This document shows positions 17,696-28,134 of a DNA stretch of 64,000 nucleotides, one piece after another. Position 1 is the first letter of the stretch. Each line of letters starts with the position of its first letter. The position numbers and the translations under genes are program-made. Origin of the DNA: JBKHXF01 sp046566145 (GTDB taxonomy: Bacteria > Actinomycetota > Nitriliruptoria > Nitriliruptorales > Nitriliruptoraceae); NCBI GenBank assembly GCA_046566145.1, contig JBKHXF010000030.1:105451-169450 (forward strand). Direction: 5' to 3'. A model generated the notes under the pieces. That model had not been told where the DNA came from and did no database searches. It saw only the letters and a program-made list of their open reading frames with translations.

Positions 17696-18841
17696 GTGCC
17701 GGCCTACGTCGTCGTCGCCGTCGTCGCCGCGGTCGTCACCGCGGTGGTGACGCCGCTGGTGGGCGCGTTCGCGCGCCGCATCGGGGCGATCGACGTGCCG
17801 GCCGACCCCCGGCGCGTGCACCGCGAGCCGGTGCCCACGATGGGTGGCCTCGGGATGCTCGCCGGTGTGCTGGCGGCGCTGACTGCCGCGGCGCTCCTGC
17901 CGAGCTTCCGCGAGCTGTTCACCACCTCGTCCGAGCCGTTGGGCATCCTCGTCGGCGTCCTGGTCATCGCCCTCGTCGGCGTCGCCGACGACCTGCGCGG
18001 CCTGCCCCCGTCGATCAAGCTCGCCGGCCAGATGCTCGCGGCGCTCGGGCCCGTGCTCTTCGGTGTCCAGCTCGTCTACGCGTGGATCCCGGGCCTCGAG
18101 CTCGTGACCCTCTCGGCCGACCTCGGCGTGCCGCTCACCGTGCTCGCGATGCTCGCGATGATCAACGCCGTGAACCTCATCGACGGGCTCGACGGGCTCG
18201 CGGCCGGCGTCGTCGCCATCGCCGCGATCGCGTTCTTCGCGTTCGTCACGGTCTCCGGCGGCGCCGGCATCGCCGAGTCGATCCCGACGTCGGCGCCGCT
18301 GGTCGCCGCCATCCTCGTCGGCGTGACCACCGGCTTCCTGCTGCACAACTTCCACCCGGCCCGCATCTTCATGGGTGACACCGGGGCGATGATGCTCGGC
18401 CTGCTGCTGGCCTCGGCCGGCATCTCCTACGTCGGCCGCTCGACCGCGCCGAGCTACGCGGACTTCGCCGGGTCCGTGCCGCTGCTCATCCCCGGGCTGG
18501 TGCTCGCCATCCCCTTCGTCGACACGGCCTTCGCCGTGGCGCGTCGCGCCTACCGGCGACAGTCGATCACCGTGGCCGACAAGGGCCACCTCCACCACCT
18601 GCTGATCGCGTTCGGCCACTCGCACCGCCGAGCCGTGATGGTGCTGTGGTACTGGTCGGCCGTGCTGGCCGTCGCGACGGTCATGTGGTCGGTGCTCGGT
18701 CCCGCGGAGCTGGTGGCCGGTGTGTCGACCGCCATCCTCGTCGGCGTGCTGCTCACCGCCGCCGGCGTGCGCCGCGGCCACCGCGAGTCCGCCGTGGACG
18801 ACGTCCTCGAGGCCACCGTCAGGCAGGCCGCCGGCCGCTGA
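17696..18841 (+). CDS. wecA: Undecaprenyl-phosphate N-acetylglucosamine-1-phosphate transferase (WecA/TagO family)
   Basis: 381-aa polytopic membrane protein of about eleven TM segments. Moves a sugar-1-phosphate from a UDP-sugar to a polyprenyl phosphate at the cytoplasmic face, the first step of lipid-linked cell-wall glycan synthesis. The family motifs are present: VADDLRG (Mg-binding Asp pair), NAVNLIDGLDGLA, 'FHPARIFMGDTGAMMLG', and the HLHHLL histidine motif. This is the mycobacterial 'rfe' position just before the ATP synthase operon. GTG 17696 is only 7 nt after the glyA stop. Confidence 0.92.
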   Translation: MPAYVVVAVVAAVVTAVVTPLVGAFARRIGAIDVPADPRRVHREPVPTMGGLGMLAGVLAALTAAALLPSFRELFTTSSEPLGILVGVLVIALVGVADDLRGLPPSIKLAGQMLAALGPVLFGVQLVYAWIPGLELVTLSADLGVPLTVLAMLAMINAVNLIDGLDGLAAGVVAIAAIAFFAFVTVSGGAGIAESIPTSAPLVAAILVGVTTGFLLHNFHPARIFMGDTGAMMLGLLLASAGISYVGRSTAPSYADFAGSVPLLIPGLVLAIPFVDTAFAVARRAYRRQSITVADKGHLHHLLIAFGHSHRRAVMVLWYWSAVLAVATVMWSVLGPAELVAGVSTAILVGVLLTAAGVRRGHRESAVDDVLEATVRQAAGR

Positions 18842-18851
18842 CCGCGCGGCC

Positions 18852-18866
18852 CCGCCGTGCCGGCGG
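18852..18866 (+). terminator. Small hairpin after wecA
   Basis: CCGCCG-TGC-CGGCGG, perfect 6-bp stem 10 nt after the wecA stop, followed by CGCGGCTTT. Separates wecA from the promoter of the ATP synthase operon. Confidence 0.4.
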
Positions 18867-18873
18867 CGCGGCT

Positions 18874-18903
18874 TTGGCCGACCTGCGCCGAGGTTGGTAG
18901 CGT
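18874..18903 (+). promoter_or_regulatory. Candidate promoter of the ATP synthase operon
   Basis: TTGGCC (18,874-18,879), 18-nt spacer, TAGCGT (18,898-18,903), the best -35/-10 pair in the window. Only 10 nt separate the -10 box from the ATG of the first small gene, so its transcript would be leaderless or nearly so. Confidence 0.5.
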
Positions 18904-18913
18904 GCGCCCCGCC

Positions 18914-19168
18914 ATGGACGACCGCGACCGCCAGTTCCGCCGTGAGACCTGGGCTGACCTGGACCGCGGGTGGACCTCGAGCTTCGAACTCCTCACCGCC
19001 ACCGGCGTGTGGATGGGGATCGGGTGGCTCCTGGACCGCTGGTTGGGAACGGCGCCGTGGCTCCTCGCTTGCGGCGCGGTGCTGGGCTTCTCGCTCGGGA
19101 CCTACCTGATCTTCCTGCGAGCCGAGGAGCAGGGTCGGGCCGAGGAGGCCAAGCGCCCGCGCCTGTAG
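18914..19168 (+). CDS. AtpZ/AtpI-type small membrane protein
   Basis: 84 aa with two TM segments (about residues 20-39 and 43-61) and charged ends: 'GVWMGIGWLLDRWLGTAPW' followed by 'GFSLGTYLIFL'. This matches the AtpZ (F0F1-associated small subunit) family, proposed in other bacteria to help c-ring assembly or Mg/Ca transport together with AtpI. Lies immediately upstream of the AtpI-like gene and atpB. ATG 18914 was chosen; an upstream in-frame GTG would run through the promoter hairpin. Confidence 0.8.
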   Translation: MDDRDRQFRRETWADLDRGWTSSFELLTATGVWMGIGWLLDRWLGTAPWLLACGAVLGFSLGTYLIFLRAEEQGRAEEAKRPRL

Positions 19169-19273
19169 CGGACGCCGAACCACCGCCCTTCGCCGCACCC
19201 CGCACGTCGCAACGCACCACCCACGCTCCACGTCGCGCACGCCCCCCGCGCCCCGCCACCCCCAGGACGCACC

Positions 19274-19735
19274 GTGCAGCCCACCACGCCGCCCGTGCCG
19301 CGTGACCACGAGGTCACGATGGCCCGCGCCGGCGTGCGCACCGGGGTGCTCGCCGCCGTCCCGATCGTGGCGCTGTCGTTCGTCCTGCGTGGCGTCACCG
19401 GCGGGCTCACCGCCCTCGTGAGCGCGCTCGCCATCCTCGGCCTCACGGCCGGCTCCGCCGTCGCCTCGTCCTGGGCGGCGCGCTTCGGCCCGGCCGTGCT
19501 GCAGGCCGTGACCCTCGGTGGCGCGCTGCTGCGCCTCGCCCTCTACGGCCTGCTCGCGGCGCTGCTGCGCCCGGTCGCCGACGGGGTCGCGCTCGCGCTG
19601 ACCGTCCCCGCGCTCGTCATCGTCGTGCTGGTCGCCGAGGTCCGCGTGGCCCTGGCGCACCAGCCCCTCTGGTGGGTCCAGCCCGAGCTGGCCGCCACCC
19701 CCGGCTCCCACGCTGACCGAAAGGACCGCGCGTGA
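19274..19735 (+). CDS. AtpI-like membrane protein of the ATP synthase operon
   Basis: 153 aa with four hydrophobic segments (about 25-42, 46-64, 71-98, 103-122). Position directly before atpB, the small size and the four-helix profile fit the weakly conserved AtpI/Rv1303-like group thought to assist c-ring assembly. Sequence similarity alone would not be enough. The stop overlaps the atpB GTG (GTGA), so it is translationally tied to atpB. Confidence 0.65.
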   Translation: MQPTTPPVPRDHEVTMARAGVRTGVLAAVPIVALSFVLRGVTGGLTALVSALAILGLTAGSAVASSWAARFGPAVLQAVTLGGALLRLALYGLLAALLRPVADGVALALTVPALVIVVLVAEVRVALAHQPLWWVQPELAATPGSHADRKDRA

Positions 19736-20553
19736 ACCTCATCCTCGCCGCCGAGGAGGGCTTCCACGTCCCGACCCTGGAAGAGCTGTTCGACTTCCCG
19801 CCCTTCCTGTTCGAGGACACGATCTTCGCGCTCAACCGCACGGGGCTGCTGTACCTGCTCTCCGCGGTCATCGTCTCCGGCCTGTTCATCGCGGCCTTCT
19901 CGAAGCCGCAGATCGTGCCGGGCAAGCTGCAGTCGATCGTGGAGTCGATCGTCCAGTTCGTGCGCGAGAACATCGTGCTCGAGGTCATCGGGCCGGACGG
20001 GCTGAAGTTCGTCCCGCTGCTGACGGCGATGTTCATGTTCATCTTCGTGAACAACTTCTACGAGATCATGCCCTTCGTGCAGTTCCCGACGACCGGCCGC
20101 ATGGCCGTGCCGATGATGCTCGCGATCGCGGTGTGGTTCACGTTCATCCTCGTCGGCATGAGGAGCCAGGGCGGCCTGCGCTACTTCAAGAACACGCTGG
20201 TGCCCTCCGGCGTCCCCGGGCCGATCCTCCTCCTCATCGTGCCGATCGAGCTCGTCTCGACGTTCCTCGTCCGGCCCCTGACGCTGTCGGTGCGTCTGTT
20301 CGCCAACATGATGGCCGGCCACATCATCCTGGCCCTCGCCTTCATCGCGGCGAACTCGTTCCTCATCGACTTCCACGGCCCGATCAAGGTCCTGCCCGAG
20401 GGCGCCCTCGGCGGCGTGCTCGGCCTGTTCATCGGCCTCGTCGGCGGCCCGCTGCTCGTCACCTTCGAGCTGCTGGTCGGCGGGCTCCAGGCCTACATCT
20501 TCACCATCCTGGCGGCCGTCTACATCGCCGGCTCGCTCCACCCGGAGCACTGA
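19732..20553 (+). CDS. atpB: ATP synthase F0 subunit a
   Basis: 273-aa membrane subunit that forms the proton half-channels against the c-ring. The essential helix 'LVRPLTLSVRLFANMMAGH' contains the catalytic Arg, and 'ALGGVLGLFIGLVG' plus 'LQAYIFTILAAVYI' complete the family pattern. GTG 19732 follows AAAGGA. First structural gene of the canonical atpBEFHAGDC order. Confidence 0.95.
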   Translation: MNLILAAEEGFHVPTLEELFDFPPFLFEDTIFALNRTGLLYLLSAVIVSGLFIAAFSKPQIVPGKLQSIVESIVQFVRENIVLEVIGPDGLKFVPLLTAMFMFIFVNNFYEIMPFVQFPTTGRMAVPMMLAIAVWFTFILVGMRSQGGLRYFKNTLVPSGVPGPILLLIVPIELVSTFLVRPLTLSVRLFANMMAGHIILALAFIAANSFLIDFHGPIKVLPEGALGGVLGLFIGLVGGPLLVTFELLVGGLQAYIFTILAAVYIAGSLHPEH

Positions 20554-20673
20554 GCCGACGCGCAGCACCGCCAGCAGCACCAGACCTCGCAGCACCCGTG
20601 CGGGACCACCTCGCACGGTGAACCGACCACCAAGACGGCGTCGACCGACGCCAGCACCATAGGAGAGTCACCG

Positions 20674-20877
20674 ATGGAGAACCTCGGGAACGGCCTCGTG
20701 TACGGCCTCGCCGCGATCGGCCCGGGCCTGGGCATCGGCTACCTCGTCGGCAAGTCCGTCGAGGCGATGGCCCGTCAGCCTGAGGCGGCCGGCATGGTCC
20801 GGACCACGATGTTCCTCGGCGTCGCGTTCGTCGAGGCCCTCGCGCTGTTCGGCTTCGTCCTCGCGTTCGTCATCTGA
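20674..20877 (+). CDS. atpE: ATP synthase F0 subunit c
   Basis: 67-aa hairpin of two TM helices joined by the polar loop A33-R34-Q35-P36. The proton-carrying carboxylate is E54 in 'VAFVEALALFGF'. There is no Na+-type Gln/Ser signature around it, so H+ coupling is expected. Strong Shine-Dalgarno AGGAGA before ATG, as expected for the multicopy c subunit. Family target of diarylquinolines in mycobacteria. Confidence 0.97.
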   Translation: MENLGNGLVYGLAAIGPGLGIGYLVGKSVEAMARQPEAAGMVRTTMFLGVAFVEALALFGFVLAFVI

Positions 20878-20921
20878 CGGTCTCCTGAGGGCACCGTCGG
20901 ACCACCCGTGAAGGACGCACC

Positions 20922-21464
20922 ATGTACAACCTGCTGATCCTGGCCGCCGAGGAGGCGGAGTCGAACCCGGGCGCGGTCATCCTCCCGGAGACGGCGGAGC
21001 TGGTCTACGGCTTCATCGCCTTCGCGATCGTCTTCTTCGTGCTCTCTCGCGTCGCGTTCCCCCGCCTCAACCAGCTGCTCGAGGACCGCGCCGCCGCGAT
21101 CCAGGGCAAGATGGAGGAGGCGGACCGGGCGCTCGCCGCGGCCGAGGCCGTGAAGGCCGAGCGGGCGGCGTCCGACGACGCGGCCCGTGCGGAGGCGAAC
21201 CGCATCATCGACGAGGCGAAGTCCACGGCCGAGTCGCTCCGCCGCGACATCATCGCCAAGGCCGAGGCCGAGGCGCAGTCGATCGTGGCGCGTGCCCAGG
21301 CCGAGGTCGCCACCGAGCGCGACCGCGTCCTGCAGGAGCTGCGTGCCGAGGTGGGCTCGCTCTCCGTCGCGCTCGCGTCGAAGATCGTCGAGAAGGAGCT
21401 CGACCCGGCCGCCCACCAGGGCCTGGTCGACGAGTACATCCAGTCGCTGTCGCGGAGCAACTGA
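20922..21464 (+). CDS. atpF: ATP synthase F0 subunit b
   Basis: 180 aa: an N-terminal TM helix (about residues 26-46, 'LVYGFIAFAIVFFVLSRVAF') then a long charged, Ala/Glu-rich right-handed coiled coil that forms the peripheral stalk. Not fused to delta, unlike the mycobacterial b-delta protein. ATG 20922 is preceded by GAAGGACGCACC. Confidence 0.93.
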   Translation: MYNLLILAAEEAESNPGAVILPETAELVYGFIAFAIVFFVLSRVAFPRLNQLLEDRAAAIQGKMEEADRALAAAEAVKAERAASDDAARAEANRIIDEAKSTAESLRRDIIAKAEAEAQSIVARAQAEVATERDRVLQELRAEVGSLSVALASKIVEKELDPAAHQGLVDEYIQSLSRSN

Positions 21465-21476
21465 CCGGCGTCCGCG

Positions 21477-21504
21477 CCCCGAGCACGCTCGGGGCCGGCG
21501 CCGG
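21477..21504 (+). other. Hairpins in the atpF-atpH gap
   Basis: CCCCGAG-CACG-CTCGGGG (21,477-21,494, perfect 7-bp stem) followed at once by the palindrome CCGGCGCCGG. A further GTGGT/ACCAC stem lies about 30 nt downstream, before the atpH Shine-Dalgarno region. This is the most structured gap inside the operon and could adjust downstream expression or mRNA processing. Confidence 0.5.
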
Positions 21505-21572
21505 CGGGGCCCCGCCGGGCGCACCGCGGTGGTGCACACCACGTGCACACGGCAACCAACGAGGCTGAAGAG

Positions 21573-22103
21573 ATGAGCGACCGAACCCGAGGCTACGCCG
21601 AGGCCGTCGTGGCCCTGGCCACCGGTGAGGGTGCCCTCGAGACCGTCGAGGACGAGCTGCTGCAGATCGCCCGCGCCGTCGATGCGAACGAGGAGCTCCG
21701 CAACAAGCTCACCGACAGCGGCGTGCCCGTCGGCGTGCGGCTCGGTGTCGTGGAGACCGACCTGCTCACGGCGGCCCACCCGGCCACCCGGGCGGCGCTC
21801 GGCATGGTGATCGCGGGCGGCCGCGCCGGCGACCTCGCCGACATCGCTCGGGCCGCGGCCGAGCTGGCGTCGACCAGCCGGGGCCGCGAGCTCGCCGAGG
21901 TCCACGTCGCCGTCCCGCTGGACGACGCCCAGAAGGCCTCCCTCACGGCGGCGCTGGAGCGCGTGACGGGCAAGCAGCTCGACCTCAAGGTCTTCGTCGA
22001 CCCGGACGTCGTCGGCGGCGTCCTCGCGCGCGTCGGCGACACCGTCATCGACGGCACGCTGTCCAAGCGTCTCACCGACGTCAAGACGCGCATCGGCCGC
22101 TGA
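21573..22103 (+). CDS. atpH: ATP synthase F1 subunit delta
   Basis: 176 aa, connecting F1 to the b stalk. Starts 'MSDRTRGYAEAVVALATGEG', has the helical N-domain and the C-terminal 'DPDVVGGVLARVGDTVIDGT' motif diagnostic of delta/OSCP. ATG 21573 was chosen over GTG 21543 because it fits the family start. Stand-alone delta distinguishes this operon from mycobacteria. Confidence 0.92.
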   Translation: MSDRTRGYAEAVVALATGEGALETVEDELLQIARAVDANEELRNKLTDSGVPVGVRLGVVETDLLTAAHPATRAALGMVIAGGRAGDLADIARAAAELASTSRGRELAEVHVAVPLDDAQKASLTAALERVTGKQLDLKVFVDPDVVGGVLARVGDTVIDGTLSKRLTDVKTRIGR

Positions 22104-22169
22104 GCCAGACCCACCCGGCGGCGCCCCTGGCGGCCCCGCACCCGAGACGAGTGTGAAGGAACGAACACG

Positions 22170-23792
<1,623 letters not shown>

Positions 23793-23890
23793 GACGTGAC
23801 CACGCCGGCGGTCGCACGCGACCGCCGGCGCGGCCCGCCCCCGGGCAGCCCAGACCAGACCCGACCACACCGACGACGTGAGGCCAGGAC

Positions 23891-24775
23891 GTGGCAGGTA
23901 GCGGACAGATCCGGCAGCTCCGCCGGCGCATCCGTTCCGTCAAGAGCACGCAGAAGATCACGCGTGCGATGGAGATGATCGCCGCTTCGCGCATCATGAA
24001 GGCGCAGAAGCGCGTGAACGAGGCGCGCCCGTACGCCGAGCAGATCCACGAGGTCATCAAGGGCCTGGCGGTCTCCAACGAGGTCGCCGACCACCCGCTG
24101 CTGGCCCCCCACCCGACGGTCACCAACGTCGGCATCATCGTCGTCACGTCCGACCGCGGCCTCGCCGGCGCCTACAACGCCAACGTGCTCAAGCGCGCCG
24201 AGCGCCTCATCCGCGAGGAGGAGCAGGCCGGCAACACCGTCCGGCTCTACCTCGTCGGCCGCAAGGGCGAGGGCTACTTCAAGTTCCGTGGCCGTCGCGG
24301 TGAGCGCCTGTGGCAGGGCGTCTCCGACCAGCCGGGGTACGTCGACGCGCAGTCCGTGGCGCAGGCCGTCATGGGCGCCTACGGCGCCGGCGACCTCGAT
24401 CGGGTGTGGATCGTCTACACCGACTTCAAGTCGTCGCTGACGCAGGTGCCCAACACCATGCAGCTGCTGCCGGTCGACCGCTCCGAGTTCGAGGGCGGCA
24501 CGGAGCTGCCGCCCGACTTCATCTTCGAGCCCGGCCCGTCCGAGATCCTCGACCTGCTGGTGCCGCGCTACGTCGAGGCCAAGGTCTTCGCGGGGATGCT
24601 CGAGTCCGCCGCGTCCGAGCACGCCTCCCGGCAGCGGGCCATGAAGTCCGCGACCGACAACGCCGACGACGTCATCACCTCGCTCAGCCGCGTGATGAAC
24701 CAGGCTCGTCAGGACCAGATCACCACCGAGATCTCCGAGATCGTGGGCGGCGCCGAGGCGCTGTCCAACGGCTGA
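23891..24775 (+). CDS. atpG: ATP synthase F1 subunit gamma
   Basis: 294 aa. The rotating central stalk. N-terminal helix 'RQLRRRIRSVKSTQKITRAM' and C-terminal helix 'NQARQDQITTEISEIVGGAE' are the conserved coiled-coil halves that enter the alpha3beta3 core. 'VVTSDRGLAGAYNANV' is the conserved middle motif. An actinobacterial-type loop around 'LAPHPTVTNVG' is present. GTG 23891 gives the family start. Confidence 0.95.
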   Translation: MAGSGQIRQLRRRIRSVKSTQKITRAMEMIAASRIMKAQKRVNEARPYAEQIHEVIKGLAVSNEVADHPLLAPHPTVTNVGIIVVTSDRGLAGAYNANVLKRAERLIREEEQAGNTVRLYLVGRKGEGYFKFRGRRGERLWQGVSDQPGYVDAQSVAQAVMGAYGAGDLDRVWIVYTDFKSSLTQVPNTMQLLPVDRSEFEGGTELPPDFIFEPGPSEILDLLVPRYVEAKVFAGMLESAASEHASRQRAMKSATDNADDVITSLSRVMNQARQDQITTEISEIVGGAEALSNG

Positions 24776-24831
24776 GCGCCGGCACGACCACACCGACCCA
24801 CCAAGTTCTCTCTCCACCGAGGAGCACACCC

Positions 24832-26277
24832 ATGGCGAGCGACATGGACACCAGCGCCCGTTCGGGCGACGGACGGATCGTCCGCGTCATCGGCCCCGTC
24901 GTCGACGTCGAGTTCCCCCCCGGCGACCTGCCCGACATCTACAACGCGCTCACCTTCGAGCGCGAGTACCAGGGTGAGAAGCGCACCCTGACCGCCGAGG
25001 TCGCGCAGCACATCGGTGACCGTCGCGTCCGCGCGATCGTCATGGCCCCGACGGACGGCGTGCAGCGTGGGACCGAGGTCGTCGACACCGGCGCCCCGAT
25101 CTCCGTGCCGGTGGGCCCGTCGACGCTCGGCCACATCTACAACGTGCTCGGCCAGCCGCTCGACCTGCCCCTCGAGGAGCGCGAGGCGTTCGAGGCCGAG
25201 GACCGGTGGGCCATCCACCGCCCGTCCCCGGACTTCGACACGCTCGAGCCCCAGGCCAAGATGTTCGAGACCGGCATCAAGGTCATCGACCTGATCGAGC
25301 CCTACGTCGAGGGCGGCAAGATCGGCATGTTCGGTGGCGCCGGCGTCGGCAAGACCGTCGTCATCCAGGAGATGATCTCCCGCGTCGCCGAGAACCACGG
25401 TGGTGTGTCGGTGTTCGCCGGTGTCGGCGAGCGCACCCGTGAGGGCAACGACCTCTTCCTCGAGATGAAGGAGGCCGGCGTCCTCGAGAAGACCGCGCTG
25501 GTCTTCGGGCAGATGGACGAGCCGCCGGGCGTGCGCCTGCGCGTCGCCCTGTCCGCGCTGACCATGGCGGAGTACTTCCGCGACGAGATGCGTCAGGACG
25601 TGCTGCTCTTCGTCGACAACGTCTTCCGTTTCGTCCAGGCCGGTTCCGAGGTGTCGACCCTGCTGGGCCGCATGCCGTCGGCCGTGGGCTACCAGCCGAC
25701 CCTGTCGAACGAGATGGGCCAGCTCCAGGAGCGCATCACCTCGACCCGCGGTCGCTCCATCACCTCGCTGCAGGCCGTGTACGTCCCCGCCGACGACATC
25801 ACCGACCCGGCGCCGCACACGACCTTCGCCCACCTCGACGCCCAGACCGTGCTCTCGCGTGACATCGCGGCGCTCGGCATCTACCCGGCCGTCGACCCGC
25901 TCGACTCGACCTCCCGGATCCTCGACCCGCAGGTCGTCGGCCAGGAGCACTACGACGTCGCCACCGGCGTCCAGGAGATCCTGCAGCGCTACAAGGACCT
26001 CCAGGACATCATCGCCATCCTGGGCATCGACGAGCTGTCCGAGGAGGACAAGGTCATCGTCGCCCGGGCCCGCAAGGCGCAGCGGTTCTTCTCCCAGAAC
26101 TTCAACGTCGCCGAGCAGTTCACCGGCCAGAAGGGCGTGTACGTCCCGGTCGCCGACACCGTCGCGAGCTTCAAGCAGCTCATCGAGGGTGAGCTCGACG
26201 ACCTGCCCGAGCAGGCGTTCCTCTACTCGGCCGACGCCGACGACGTGCGTCGCAAGGCGGCCGAGCTCGCCAAGTGA
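24832..26277 (+). CDS. atpD: ATP synthase F1 subunit beta (catalytic)
   Basis: 481 aa. Catalytic subunit: P-loop 168-GGAGVGKT-175, 'GVGERTREGNDL' with the catalytic Glu, 'LLFVDNVFRFVQAGSEVS' (Walker B) and 'YVPADDITDPAPHTTFAHLD'. ATG 24832 is preceded by GAGGAG; an internal ATG at 24844 is a possible alternative. The strict motif conservation supports a working enzyme. Confidence 0.97.
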   Translation: MASDMDTSARSGDGRIVRVIGPVVDVEFPPGDLPDIYNALTFEREYQGEKRTLTAEVAQHIGDRRVRAIVMAPTDGVQRGTEVVDTGAPISVPVGPSTLGHIYNVLGQPLDLPLEEREAFEAEDRWAIHRPSPDFDTLEPQAKMFETGIKVIDLIEPYVEGGKIGMFGGAGVGKTVVIQEMISRVAENHGGVSVFAGVGERTREGNDLFLEMKEAGVLEKTALVFGQMDEPPGVRLRVALSALTMAEYFRDEMRQDVLLFVDNVFRFVQAGSEVSTLLGRMPSAVGYQPTLSNEMGQLQERITSTRGRSITSLQAVYVPADDITDPAPHTTFAHLDAQTVLSRDIAALGIYPAVDPLDSTSRILDPQVVGQEHYDVATGVQEILQRYKDLQDIIAILGIDELSEEDKVIVARARKAQRFFSQNFNVAEQFTGQKGVYVPVADTVASFKQLIEGELDDLPEQAFLYSADADDVRRKAAELAK

Positions 26278-26339
26278 CCTCCCGCCGGGGGTGACGCGCA
26301 CGCGGCACCCCCGGACGGCGGGCAACGAAGGAGTCCCGC

Positions 26340-26726
26340 ATGGCGACCATGCAGGTGGAGATCGTCTCCGCCGAGAAGTCCGTGCTCTCGGTCGAGGCGC
26401 AGGCCGTCTACGCGCGCTCGCTCGACGGTGAGATCGGGATCCTCCCGGGTCACCAGCCGGCGCTGCTCGCCCTCGACATCGCGCCCGTGAAGGTCGTGCT
26501 CGCCGACGGCTCCGAGGAGCGCGTCGCGGTCCACCACGGCTTCCTGTACGTCAAGGGCGGCGACGTCGTCGTCCTCGCGGACATCGCGGAGTTATCGTCC
26601 GAGATCGACGTGCGGCGGGCCGAGGCCCGCAAGCGCACGCTCGAGGAGCGCATGTCCAAGGAGGAGCTCGCCACGCTCGAGGCCTCCGTGCGCAAGCAGG
26701 AGCTCCGCATGCGTCTCGGCGCCTGA
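26340..26726 (+). CDS. atpC: ATP synthase F1 subunit epsilon
   Basis: 128 aa. Beta-sandwich domain ('DGEIGILPGHQPALLALD' and 'HHGFLYVKGGDVVVLADIAE') followed by the two-helix C-terminal regulatory domain. Leucine 85 is encoded by the rare codon TTA at 26,592-26,594, one of only two noticed in intact genes here. Last gene of the operon; a 13-bp terminator stem follows. Confidence 0.95.
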   Translation: MATMQVEIVSAEKSVLSVEAQAVYARSLDGEIGILPGHQPALLALDIAPVKVVLADGSEERVAVHHGFLYVKGGDVVVLADIAELSSEIDVRRAEARKRTLEERMSKEELATLEASVRKQELRMRLGA

Positions 26727-26767
26727 CGAGGGCCGCTGCCCCGGACGGCGCACCGGCCACCGCCACC

Positions 26768-26797
26768 CGACGCCCCGACCCTGCGGTCGGGGCGTCG
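26768..26797 (+). terminator. Terminator of the ATP synthase operon
   Basis: Perfect 13-bp stem CGACGCCCCGACC with loop CTGC, followed by TCGTGT. The strongest hairpin in the window, 41 nt after the atpC stop. Confidence 0.88.
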
Positions 26798-26806
26798 TCG
26801 TGTCCG

Positions 26807-26812
26807 TACGCT
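26807..26812 (+). promoter_or_regulatory. -10 box (TACGCT) of murA, leaderless type
   Basis: TACGCT ends 8 nt before the murA ATG, immediately after the atp terminator. This spacing places the transcription start at or next to the start codon, so a leaderless mRNA is expected; no Shine-Dalgarno is present before the ATG. Confidence 0.55.
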
Positions 26813-26820
26813 GCGCCGTC

Positions 26821-28134
26821 ATGGTGACCACCCGCGCCGCCGGCCCCCCGGCCAAGGACCCGACCGACCTGTTCGTCGTGCGCGGAGGAGGGCCGCTCGT
26901 CGGCCAGGTCCGCGTGCACGGTGCGAAGAACTCGGCCCTGAAGCTGATGGCCGCCGCGCTCCTGGCCGAGGGCACCACGATCATCGACAACGTCCCCCTG
27001 ATCAACGACGTGCCGGTGATGGGGGAGATCCTCGAGGGGGTCGGCGCCGAGGTCGAGGTCGACGGGGAGCGCGCCACGATCACCGTGGAGGGCGAGCCCG
27101 ACCACCACGCGCCTGCGGCGGCCGTGACCCGGATCCGGGCGTCCATCTCCACCCTCGGACCGCTGCTCGCCCGCACCGGCCGGGCGCGCCTCGCCCTGCC
27201 GGGTGGCGACCGCATCGGCGCGCGCGGCATCGACCTGCACCTGCGCGGCCTGACCGCGATGGGCGCGGTGGTCAACCAGCACCCCGACGAGGTCGAGGTC
27301 ACCGCCGAGAAGCTGCGCGGGACCCGGTTCACCCTCGACTTCCCGAGCGTCGGCGCCACCGAGAACCTCGTGATGGCGGCGACCCGCGCCGAGGGCGTCA
27401 CCGTCCTGGACAACGCGGCCCGGGAGCCCGAGATCCAGGACCTGTGCCGGATGCTCGTCGCGATGGGCGCCCGCATCGACGGCATCGGGACGGCCACCCT
27501 GACCATCGAGGGCGTCGACCGGCTCCACCCGGTGCGCTGGGCGACCTGCCCGGACCGGGTCGAGGCCGGGACGTTCCTGGTCGCCGGGGCGCTCACCGGC
27601 GGGGAGGTCACCGTCACCGACGTGCGGCCGGGGGACCTGCACCTGCCGCTGCTGAAGCTCGCCGACATGGGCGTCAACGTCGACGACACGGTGGACACCA
27701 TCACCGTGCGCAGCGACGGCCTGCGCGCGATCAACGTCGTCACCCTGCCCTACCCGGGGTTCCCGACCGACCTGCAACCCCAGATGATGGTGCTCATGAC
27801 GCAGGCCAGCGGGACCTCCCGGTGCACCGAGAACGTCTTCGAGTCCCGGTTCTCCTTCGTCGACGAGCTCGCCCGCATGGGTGCCGACATCACCATCGAC
27901 GGGCACCACGCCATGATCCGTGGCGGGGTGCCGCTGCGGGGGGCGCACCTCGCCGGCCTCGACGTCCGCGCCGGCGCGGCCGGGGTGCTCGCCGGGCTCG
28001 TCGCCGAGGGGGAGACGGTCGTCCACGACGTCCACCACGTCGACCGTGGCTACACCGACCTCGTCGGGCAGCTCACGGACCTGGGCGCCGACATCGAGCG
28101 CGTCCCCGGCGACGCGCGGACCCGGCCGACGTGA
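26821..28134 (+). CDS. murA: UDP-N-acetylglucosamine 1-carboxyvinyltransferase (MurA, Cys-to-Asp type)
   Basis: 437 aa. First committed step of peptidoglycan synthesis: transfers enolpyruvate from PEP to UDP-GlcNAc. The substrate lysine K36 is in 'HGAKNSALKLMAAALLAEG'. The loop that carries the fosfomycin-alkylated cysteine reads 'LALPGGDRIGARGIDLH', with Asp at residue 130 where E. coli MurA has Cys115. The same natural change makes mycobacterial and chlamydial MurA insensitive to fosfomycin (known for those enzymes). Position after atpC is the actinobacterial norm. Stop overlaps the next gene (GTGA). Confidence 0.93.
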   Translation: MVTTRAAGPPAKDPTDLFVVRGGGPLVGQVRVHGAKNSALKLMAAALLAEGTTIIDNVPLINDVPVMGEILEGVGAEVEVDGERATITVEGEPDHHAPAAAVTRIRASISTLGPLLARTGRARLALPGGDRIGARGIDLHLRGLTAMGAVVNQHPDEVEVTAEKLRGTRFTLDFPSVGATENLVMAATRAEGVTVLDNAAREPEIQDLCRMLVAMGARIDGIGTATLTIEGVDRLHPVRWATCPDRVEAGTFLVAGALTGGEVTVTDVRPGDLHLPLLKLADMGVNVDDTVDTITVRSDGLRAINVVTLPYPGFPTDLQPQMMVLMTQASGTSRCTENVFESRFSFVDELARMGADITIDGHHAMIRGGVPLRGAHLAGLDVRAGAAGVLAGLVAEGETVVHDVHHVDRGYTDLVGQLTDLGADIERVPGDARTRPT

